From positions 1 to 5,314 of the forward strand of contig JAFYDO010000078.1 in the NCBI GenBank assembly GCA_017544745.1: DNA of 5,314 bases, in the 5' to 3' direction. How positions within the stretch are numbered: position 1 is the first letter of the stretch; the number at the start of each line of letters is the position of its first letter. The translations under genes were made by a program, and so were the position numbers. The notes beneath the pieces were generated by a model that worked only from the letters and a program-made list of their open reading frames with translations, made no database searches and was not told the DNA's origin. The DNA comes from Treponema sp. (GTDB lineage Bacteria > Spirochaetota > Spirochaetia > Treponematales > Treponemataceae). Below, piece by piece: positions 1-5,314 of the stretch.

Positions 1-744
1 AGTTAAGGTTTCGCTTGTAAGTTCATTTACATCAAGAAGAATTTCGAGCTTTATATTATTTGCAGTGGCAATTGAACTAAGGCTGTCACCTTTTTTTACT
101 GAATAAACAATTCCGTCAATTGAAGGAATCTTAAGCTTTTGTCCCGCTGCAAGAGTGCGGACATTGCCAATATCATTTACAGAAATAAGTGTAGAAATAT
201 TTTTGAGTCCAAACTTAATTGCAATTCCGCTGATTGTATCTCCGCTTTTTACAGTATAGTTTTGATATTCAACCGGTTGCGAAAGTGCACTCAGACTTAC
301 AGCAGCGCTTTCTCCAAGGATGATTCCGTTTTCGTCAACCTGTTCGGTAGTTTCGAGCGCAAAGGCAGCCATGAGTTTATCAAGACTTGCTATATCAAAG
401 GCTTCTTCATCATTTATTGAAATTGCTTTTGTATGAGAAAGAAAATAGTTTGCGGTAAAGATTGCGCCAGCTGCAACACCAGCACAGCCAACAACAATAA
501 AAATGGAAATAACAATTGCTTTGATATTTTTTACAAACCAGTCTCCGGAGGCGGTTAATCCCTGTCCAATTGCTGCAAAAACATCTTTAACGGTAAGACG
601 GCTCTGTACCCTTCCAGCCTTAAAAATATGCTTTTCTGAGGGGTAAGTATATGCGTAAGCAACAGATTTATAGCTTTTTTGCCTTATTGGAAAGGTAATT
701 CTGCTCTTTTTTTTCGATTGTTGTACAAAACTGATTATTTCCAT
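1..744 (-). CDS. LysM-domain membrane protein, probable M23-type peptidoglycan hydrolase (C-terminus outside window)
   Basis: This gene reads leftward from an ATG at 744 and stays open to the window edge (248 codons), so the C-terminus is missing. An in-frame TAG lies three codons upstream of that ATG, which makes it the first possible ATG; the Shine-Dalgarno match before it is poor. Residues 1-70 are polar and basic. One hydrophobic segment lies at about 75-100 (AIVISIFIVVGCAGVAAGA), suggesting a single-pass inner-membrane anchor with the rest outside the cytoplasm. A linker at 105-158 follows. LysM domain 1 spans about 160-208 (YTVKSGDTISGIA ... LAAGQKLKIP) and LysM domain 2 starts at about 211 (YSVKKGDSLSSIA). 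LysM domains bind the N-acetylglucosamine sugars of peptidoglycan. Spirochaete proteins with this architecture commonly end in a peptidase M23 (LytM-like) domain, but that part is not visible, so the enzymatic role is inference. The divergent neighbour is a peptidoglycan transpeptidase, which fits a cell-wall role. Confidence 0.9.
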   Translation of the reverse strand, partial: MEIISFVQQSKKKSRITFPIRQKSYKSVAYAYTYPSEKHIFKAGRVQSRLTVKDVFAAIGQGLTASGDWFVKNIKAIVISIFIVVGCAGVAAGAIFTANYFLSHTKAISINDEEAFDIASLDKLMAAFALETTEQVDENGIILGESAAVSLSALSQPVEYQNYTVKSGDTISGIAIKFGLKNISTLISVNDIGNVRTLAAGQKLKIPSIDGIVYSVKKGDSLSSIATANNIKLEILLDVNELTSETLT

Positions 745-746
745 AC

Positions 747-775
747 TTGTCTATCGGTTAAAATAAGAGTATAGT
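747..775 (+). promoter_or_regulatory. Putative sigma70-type promoter for the penicillin-binding protein unit
   Basis: A -35-like TTGTCT (747-752, 4 of 6 consensus matches) is followed by a 17-base spacer and a -10-like TATAGT (770-775, 5 of 6). Transcription would begin near 782, just before the penicillin-binding protein gene. The minus strand carries an overlapping TATACT (768-773) that could serve the divergent LysM gene, although no convincing -35 is seen for it. The whole divergent region is only 49 bases, so both promoters must lie close together or overlap. The call rests on consensus matching alone. Confidence 0.5.
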
Positions 776-791
776 TTAAATGTATTTAATT

Positions 792-800
792 GGGTGGGGG
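792..800 (+). promoter_or_regulatory. G-rich ribosome-binding candidate favouring an alternative TTG start at 806
   Basis: The run GGGTGGGGG ends five bases before TTG 806-808. It overlaps the GTG at 794 that gives the longest reading frame. The GTG has no purine-rich motif upstream (the preceding bases are TTTAATTGG), whereas the TTG has this G-rich run at suitable spacing. If the run is the ribosome-binding site, the protein starts four residues later. The match to a canonical AGGAGG is imperfect. Confidence 0.35.
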
Positions 801-2671
801 CCAAATTGAATTCCTTTTTCAAAACACGAAGACTCATAATTTTTTTCTCATTTGCCGGTCTTTTGGTTATAGCAATTCTGGTTGCATACCTAAAGCTTGC
901 TTTGCAGCCTCTTGCGCCAAAGGCACAGAACACTCCGGAAATTGAACGGGGTTCTATTGTAGACCGTTCGGGATTTCCTCTTGCGGTGCAGACCAATTTT
1001 TACAGAATTGGTGTAAGCGGCAGGGATATTAAAAATCCTCAGCTGTTCAGTAAAAACATGGCGTCGGTGCTTGGGCTTTCGGAAGAAGAGCTTTTTGACA
1101 AAATCGAAAACCGCAGCGACTATGTTATATTGATGAAAAAAGCCACACAGGCAGAATATGAGGATATAAGTACAAGATCAAAGGAATGCGGATATTCGTA
1201 TGTAAACTACGAAAAGCTTCCGGGCCGTGTTTATCCTAACGGTGCACTTGCTTCCCAGCTCATAGGTTATATGGGAAACGAAGGTGTTGGTCTTGCAGGA
1301 ATAGAGTTTTCACAGCAGAGCATTCTTAGCCCCGAAATTGATAAAACCCTTGATACACCCGAGCAGGGAAAAAACATCTATCTTACAATTGATGCAAACC
1401 TTCAATATAAACTGGAGCAGATTGCATACAAAACAATGGAAAACACCCAGGCCGAAAGCATGATGCTTCTTGCTGCCGATTCCAGAACAGGCGAGATTCT
1501 TACCTATATAAGTCTTCCGTCTGCAAATCTTAATGAATACGGCAATGCCCCTAGCGCAGAAAAACAGAACAAGCCTTCTAACGATGCCTACGAACCTGGT
1601 TCGGTATTCAAAATCTTTACTCTTGGCATTGTCTATGATGAAGGCGGAATAAATCCAAACGACAGCTTCCTTTGTGATGGTGTTTATGAACACAAGATTT
1701 CTGGCGGAGAAACAATCAGAATTAAATGTCTGGAAAACCACGGCTGGCTTACCCCACGCGAAGGCTTAAAATATTCGTGCAATGATGTTCTGGGCCAGAT
1801 AAGTGACAGAATTAAAGAAGATGTGTTTATAGGAAGAATAAGACAGCTTGGCTTTGGACAGAAAACAGGAATTGAACTGGCTGGTGAAACAAGCGGCGTT
1901 GTAAAAGATACAGACAGCAAAACCTGGTCTGCACGTTCCAAGCCTACAATTGCCATTGGTCAGGAAATAAGTGTAAGTGCGCTGCAGATGGTTCAGGCCG
2001 CAACTGCAATTGCTAACGGTGGTGTTCCGGTAAAGCTTACAGTCATTCATAAAATTACAGACAAGGAAGGCAGCGTTCTTTATGAACATCAGCCGGAATA
2101 TAAGGACAGGGTTTTTAAGAAAACAACTGCAGATTATGTTCTTAGTTGTATGGAAACAACAGCCACAACAGGTACAGGTGCGCGCGCAAATATCGGCGAC
2201 GTTGCAATTGGTGTTAAAACCGGTACCGCACAGATGGCAGATAAGGTAAACGGCGGCTACAGCGATACAGACTTCCTTTCAAGCTGTCTTGCAGTATTCC
2301 CTGTTGATGACCCGGAAATTGTTCTTTACATTGTAGTAGAAAAAGCAAAGGGAGAAACCTATGGTGGACGAATTGTTGCTCCAGTAATTGCAGAAGCAGC
2401 AGATACAATAATTGATTACATGGGTATGAGCCGCGGAAAAGCTTCTTCTGTAGAACATAACGGTGTAATTACAATTCCAAAAGCAAAGGATGTAACCATG
2501 GGGCAGACAGTTCCTGATTTTTCGGGTTACTCCAAAAAGGATCTGCTCCCGCTTGTAGAACAGGCAAAAGGTATGCTCATTATAAACGGAAGCGGATGGG
2601 TAACGAGTCAGACACCAGAGCCGGGCACACCATTAACGGAGAACACAGTAATTGAACTCTATCTGGAATAA
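794..2671 (+). CDS. Class B penicillin-binding protein (peptidoglycan D,D-transpeptidase, FtsI/SpoVD-like) with C-terminal PASTA domain
   Basis: This 625-residue protein should cross-link peptidoglycan stem peptides outside the inner membrane and be a beta-lactam target. A short basic N-terminus (KTRR) precedes one transmembrane helix at about 14-33. The PBP dimerisation domain begins with RGSIVDRSG at 52-60 and includes the conserved GRVYPNG and GLAGIE stretches. The transpeptidase domain carries all three active-site motifs: SVFK with nucleophile S270 and K273 (in EPGSVFK), SCN at 328-330, and KTGT at 475-478. Residues 567-625 form a single PASTA domain (TVPDFSGYSKKDLLPLVEQ). There is no transglycosylase domain, hence class B. 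Length and architecture suit FtsI/SpoVD-type enzymes; whether it serves septation or elongation cannot be decided without neighbours such as ftsW or rodA. The longest frame begins at GTG 794, but TTG 806 is a credible alternative. The gene is divergent from the LysM gene and overlaps the next gene by 20 bases. Confidence 0.95.
   Translation: MGAKLNSFFKTRRLIIFFSFAGLLVIAILVAYLKLALQPLAPKAQNTPEIERGSIVDRSGFPLAVQTNFYRIGVSGRDIKNPQLFSKNMASVLGLSEEELFDKIENRSDYVILMKKATQAEYEDISTRSKECGYSYVNYEKLPGRVYPNGALASQLIGYMGNEGVGLAGIEFSQQSILSPEIDKTLDTPEQGKNIYLTIDANLQYKLEQIAYKTMENTQAESMMLLAADSRTGEILTYISLPSANLNEYGNAPSAEKQNKPSNDAYEPGSVFKIFTLGIVYDEGGINPNDSFLCDGVYEHKISGGETIRIKCLENHGWLTPREGLKYSCNDVLGQISDRIKEDVFIGRIRQLGFGQKTGIELAGETSGVVKDTDSKTWSARSKPTIAIGQEISVSALQMVQAATAIANGGVPVKLTVIHKITDKEGSVLYEHQPEYKDRVFKKTTADYVLSCMETTATTGTGARANIGDVAIGVKTGTAQMADKVNGGYSDTDFLSSCLAVFPVDDPEIVLYIVVEKAKGETYGGRIVAPVIAEAADTIIDYMGMSRGKASSVEHNGVITIPKAKDVTMGQTVPDFSGYSKKDLLPLVEQAKGMLIINGSGWVTSQTPEPGTPLTENTVIELYLE
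2638..2641 (+). promoter_or_regulatory. Shine-Dalgarno (GGAG) supporting the TTG start of the MAF-like gene
   Basis: GGAG sits inside the end of the penicillin-binding protein gene, 10 bases before TTG 2652. The MAF-like frame has no nearby ATG: the first internal one is about 60 codons downstream, inside what appears to be conserved N-terminal sequence. This motif therefore supports the TTG start and a translationally coupled overlap. Confidence 0.55.
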
Positions 2672-4418
2672 AAACATTCAATTATTCAAATCCAGATTCC
2701 CTGCCCTAGCCGATTTATATCATGATATAATAGAAGAAATATCTGTTCACGGAGATGAAAAAGGCATTTTTTCGTTCTGGACAATTTTGTCTGCAAAAAA
2801 CGGAAGTCTTACCGCACAGATTGACCACATGCTTTTGCACAGTTCGTATAATCCTGAACGTGAAGCGCAGTCTGCAGCCGCTCAGCTTACTGCCAAACAA
2901 AAAGAAACCGTAATCTTTATGGGTGCAGGCCTTGGCTGGCAGTTTTGCGCAATGGCCAGGCTCATGATAAAGTCTGTTGTACCCTGCCCTGTAAAAAAGC
3001 TTGTACTTGTAGAACCAGATCCAATTCATTTTTTTGGAGCCCTTTATTACATAGACTGGAGCGATGTCTTTGCAGTAGAACAGCTGGTTATAGCAATAGG
3101 CTGCCCCGAAAATTCCCTTATGGGACTTTTGGAAGGAAACAGCATTAATACCGGCAGCACCGGAGTTTCTGCAGCTTATGTTTATGTTGTTCCGTCTTTT
3201 ATACAGCATGCACGTCCCTATTTTGATTCTGTAATTACGCTTATAGAACGCAACCGCAGCAAAAATGATATAAATGCTGCAACCTATAAAAAGTTTGAAA
3301 AGCTCTGGATTCGTAATTCCATGAAAAACCTGGGGCATATTGGGGAATGCGGAACTATTAATGGATTAGTGAAAGCGGCCGCCCCGTGCGACTTTATTCT
3401 GGTTGCAGCCGGCCCAACGCTGGAAACACTTTTACCAAAAATTAAAGAATGGGCAGCGCACACAGTTATTGTCTGTGTAGAAACCGCCCTTCATGCCCTT
3501 CTAAAAATTGGAGTACAGCCGGATTTTATAGTAATAACCGACCCTCAATATTATGCCTACCGCCATATTGCAGGTCTTGCAGCCCCGGAAAGCATTCTTG
3601 TATGTCCGCTTAGCGTTCACCCTGCAGTATTCCGCTTTAAGTGCCGCCAGATTGTATTATGCTCCGAGATGTTTCCTGTAAGCTCATATTTTGAATCTAA
3701 GCTTGGTGAATTTGGTGACCTTGGTGCCGGCGGTTCAGTTGCAAGCAGTGCCTGGAACCTTTGCAGGCTTTTAGGTGCAAAAAACATCTATCTTGCAGGA
3801 CTGGATCTGTCCTACCCGCAGGGCCAGACACATATAAAAGGCAGCAGCGCAGAACAGACTTTTTTGGCAGGTTCAAGCCGCCTTGCTACCATGCAGCATA
3901 AAAACAGCGCCTACCGTTTTGGCTCAAACCCAGAATATGCAACCAACTACGACGGCGAGCCAGTTCTTACCGACGCCCGCATGAAAATGTTTGCCTGGTG
4001 GTTCGAAAGCCGCTTTGCTGCCTGCCCGGAAGTAAAAACCTGGACCTTAAGCAGTAAGAGTATGAAGATTCCGGGAGTACAGGTGGCAGAGGATGTTGGT
4101 AAAGGGGCCCTTCGAGAGCCTCAGGGACCCCACTCGGTATCTGCGGTCCCTGAGCCTGTCGAAAGGGGCGAAGATATAACTTCCTCCTTCTATACCGCCC
4201 TGCGCGACCTTTCAACACTCATAAACCAGGCAGTAGAAAAATGCATAATCGCAGGCCCGTCATTAGAAACAGATCTGGCTCAAATAGAAGAACGCATTGC
4301 CGCTTCCCCTCTTGCAGAAATTATAAGACTCGCACGCCCTGCAACAGGCGACAGACTACAGCAATACCAGTCACTTCAAAGAACAATGACACTTTATACT
4401 TCCAATATTTCATGCTAA
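2652..4418 (+). CDS. MAF/DUF115-family protein (motility-associated-factor glycosyltransferase-like; MptE-like fold)
   Basis: This 588-residue protein starts at a TTG that overlaps the preceding gene by 20 bases. The N-terminal domain (about 25-215) contains a Rossmann-like GAGLGW loop (91-96) and VEPD (120-123), both typical of the extended MAF N-terminus. The central DUF115/MAF_flag10 region (about 225-420) carries the family hallmarks: AAGPTLE around G254-P255, PDFIVITDPQ, GAGGSVASSAWN (358-369) and GLDLSYPQGQTH (383-394). Residues 507-588 are a helical C-terminal region. Characterised MAF proteins in other bacteria transfer nonulosonic acids such as pseudaminic or legionaminic acid onto flagellin in the cytoplasm; the same fold includes archaeal 6-hydroxymethylpterin diphosphokinase MptE. 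Treponeme flagellins are known to be glycosylated, so a flagellin-modifying role is plausible, but no flagellar gene is adjacent. Residues 486-506 are encoded by a palindromic repeat read in frame. The family assignment is firm; the substrate is unknown. Confidence 0.88.
   Translation: MNSIWNKNIQLFKSRFPALADLYHDIIEEISVHGDEKGIFSFWTILSAKNGSLTAQIDHMLLHSSYNPEREAQSAAAQLTAKQKETVIFMGAGLGWQFCAMARLMIKSVVPCPVKKLVLVEPDPIHFFGALYYIDWSDVFAVEQLVIAIGCPENSLMGLLEGNSINTGSTGVSAAYVYVVPSFIQHARPYFDSVITLIERNRSKNDINAATYKKFEKLWIRNSMKNLGHIGECGTINGLVKAAAPCDFILVAAGPTLETLLPKIKEWAAHTVIVCVETALHALLKIGVQPDFIVITDPQYYAYRHIAGLAAPESILVCPLSVHPAVFRFKCRQIVLCSEMFPVSSYFESKLGEFGDLGAGGSVASSAWNLCRLLGAKNIYLAGLDLSYPQGQTHIKGSSAEQTFLAGSSRLATMQHKNSAYRFGSNPEYATNYDGEPVLTDARMKMFAWWFESRFAACPEVKTWTLSSKSMKIPGVQVAEDVGKGALREPQGPHSVSAVPEPVERGEDITSSFYTALRDLSTLINQAVEKCIIAGPSLETDLAQIEERIAASPLAEIIRLARPATGDRLQQYQSLQRTMTLYTSNISC
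4108..4168. repeat. REP-like palindromic element inserted in frame within the MAF-like gene
   Basis: Two arms, 4108-4129 and 4145-4168, are near-perfect inverted repeats around a 15-base loop (4130-4144). The inner part, CTCAGGGACC facing GGTCCCTGAG, pairs perfectly. The outer part has two opposed mismatches and two single-base bulges. The right arm contains GGTCCCTGAGCCTGTCGAA, which I recognise as the core of a dispersed palindromic repeat found in many bacterial genomes; this is recall, not a search. The element is more G+C-rich than the flanking gene. In the MAF-like frame it encodes residues 486-506, including LREPQGP and VPEPVERG, a low-complexity Pro/Glu-rich stretch between the conserved domain and the C-terminal helices. 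No second copy is present in this window. Confidence 0.85.
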
Positions 4419-4427
4419 AATACCTCT

Positions 4428-5314
4428 ATGGCTAAAAACGACAACAAAAAAACTATCTATATATTGGACAGCTACGGACTTATTTTCCGCTGCTATTTTG
4501 CATTTATAAGCAGACCGCTTACTAACTCTAAAGGAGAAAACGTAAGTGCGTTGTTCGGATTCTTCCGTAACCTTCACTGGATTTTTCAGCACTACAAACC
4601 GGACTACATCTTTGCGGCAATGGATTCCAAGACAAAGACCTTCCGCCACGAAATGTATCCCGAATATAAAGCAACCCGTAACAAAACCCCCGATGACCTT
4701 CATGCCCAGATTCCGTGGATTTGCGAGATTCTTGAGGCGCTTGGAGTTCCCGTCCTTCAATGTGACGGCTACGAAGCAGACGATGTAATTGCAACAGTTG
4801 CAAAAAAGTGTACCGAACAGGGCTGGGAATGCCGCATTCTTTCGGGCGACAAAGACCTTATGCAACTGGTAAATGATACAACCTTAATCCTTAAACCTGA
4901 GTCTGGCGCTCAAACCTGGAAGCTCACAGATGCGACCGGTGTACAGGCCGAATGGGGCGTTCCTCCTTCAAAGCTGCTCGACCTTTTGAGCCTTTATGGA
5001 GATACCGCAGATAATGTTCCGGGCGTTCACGGAGTTGGCGTGAAAACAGCTTCAAAACTCCTTACCGATTACAATGACCTTGACGGAATCTATGCCCACA
5101 TTGCAGAAATAAAAGGTGCCATGCAGCAAAAGCTCGCCGACGGAAAAGAAGATGCCTACTTTAGCCAAAAGCTCATCCGTCTTTTTGATACAGTCCCTTG
5201 CCCGGAAATTGACGCTGCCCTTAATGCCAACCCGTTTACCTTTAATTACAAAGCCGCTGCCGACAAGCTTATGGCGTATGGGGCACCGGCTGTGGCTAAG
5301 AGTTATGCAGAACT
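4428..5314 (+). CDS. polA: DNA polymerase I, N-terminal 5'-nuclease domain (C-terminus outside window)
   Basis: The frame runs from ATG 4428 to the window edge (295 codons plus two bases). It covers the 5'-3' exonuclease (flap nuclease) domain that removes RNA primers and nick-translates during lagging-strand maturation and repair. The metal-binding acidic residues of the family are all visible: D14 (ILDSYGLIFR), D66 (AMDSKTKTFR), E116/D118/D119 (GYEADDVIAT), D141/D143 (SGDKDLMQLV) and D192/D195 (GDTADNVPGVHGVGVKTA, which also begins the helix-hairpin-helix DNA-binding motif). The YPEYKATR arch segment is present at 77-84. The usual DG after the first strand is DS here. The gene begins 9 bases after the MAF-like stop codon, in the same frame, without an evident Shine-Dalgarno, so it is probably co-transcribed and perhaps translationally coupled. 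The polymerase domain lies beyond the window, so a free-standing 5' nuclease cannot be excluded, though full-length PolA is far more likely. Confidence 0.95.
   Translation, partial: MAKNDNKKTIYILDSYGLIFRCYFAFISRPLTNSKGENVSALFGFFRNLHWIFQHYKPDYIFAAMDSKTKTFRHEMYPEYKATRNKTPDDLHAQIPWICEILEALGVPVLQCDGYEADDVIATVAKKCTEQGWECRILSGDKDLMQLVNDTTLILKPESGAQTWKLTDATGVQAEWGVPPSKLLDLLSLYGDTADNVPGVHGVGVKTASKLLTDYNDLDGIYAHIAEIKGAMQQKLADGKEDAYFSQKLIRLFDTVPCPEIDAALNANPFTFNYKAAADKLMAYGAPAVAKSYAE

Noticed and set aside
139..420. Plus-strand open frame of 93 codons
   Set aside because: It is antisense to the LysM protein, whose two LysM domains read clearly on the minus strand.
1310..2089. Several minus-strand open frames of 90-143 codons opposite the penicillin-binding protein
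   Set aside because: They overlap each other and the transpeptidase domain with its SxxK and SxN motifs. None has recognisable motifs or a ribosome-binding site.
2715..3338. Minus-strand open frame of 207 codons opposite the MAF-like gene
   Set aside because: It lies wholly antisense to a well-supported gene with recognisable family motifs. Its translation is rich in Cys, Tyr and Lys without any domain, as expected of a shadow frame.
4108..4168. Reading the hairpin as a rho-independent terminator
   Set aside because: The hairpin is inside an open coding frame and no T-run follows either arm, so it lacks the hallmark of an intrinsic terminator.
4395..4400. TATACT hexamer shortly before polA as a possible internal promoter
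   Set aside because: No acceptable -35 hexamer lies 16-18 bases upstream, and the motif sits inside coding sequence. A separate polA promoter is not supported.
4467..4472. Substitution of DS for the usual DG in the first PolA nuclease motif as a sign of inactivity
   Set aside because: The metal-binding aspartate itself (D14) and all the other acidic residues are retained, so loss of activity is not indicated.
4410..4865. Minus- and plus-strand open frames within the start of polA
   Set aside because: They are out-of-frame shadows of the PolA 5'-nuclease domain, which keeps all its catalytic acidic residues in the chosen frame.

Overview
The window appears to be ordinary chromosomal DNA from a spirochaete, most likely a Treponema-like organism. 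This is inferred from the gene combination (a LysM/envelope protein, a class B penicillin-binding protein ending in PASTA, a MAF/DUF115 protein and DNA polymerase I), from PolA residue choices, and from free use of TTG/GTG starts. No rRNA or marker gene fixes the taxonomy, so the genus is a moderate-confidence guess. Coding density is very high. The only real intergenic space is 49 bases at 745-793, and no gene-free stretch exceeds 300 bases.

Layout: positions 1-744 (minus strand) hold the N-terminal 248 residues of a membrane-anchored protein with two LysM domains, probably an M23-type peptidoglycan hydrolase whose catalytic part lies beyond the window edge. A compact divergent promoter region follows. 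On the plus strand come a class B penicillin-binding transpeptidase with one C-terminal PASTA domain (794-2671), a MAF/DUF115-family protein (2652-4418) that overlaps it by 20 bases, and, after a 9-base gap, the 5'-nuclease part of polA (4428 to the window end). The three plus-strand genes look like one transcription unit, with no terminator visible between them.

Functionally, the two genes flanking the intergenic region both concern the cell wall: one is predicted to bind and perhaps cut peptidoglycan, the other to cross-link it. The MAF-like protein belongs to a family known for flagellin glycosylation, but no flagellar gene is present here, so its substrate is open. polA looks like a housekeeping passenger at the end of the unit.

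The most unusual feature is a palindromic element of about 61 bases at 4108-4168. It lies inside the MAF-like coding sequence, is read through in frame, and resembles a widely dispersed bacterial repeat with the core GGTCCCTGAGCCTGTCGAA. It adds about 21 residues in what looks like an inter-domain linker. I see no phage, transposase, CRISPR array, RNA gene or novel defence system.
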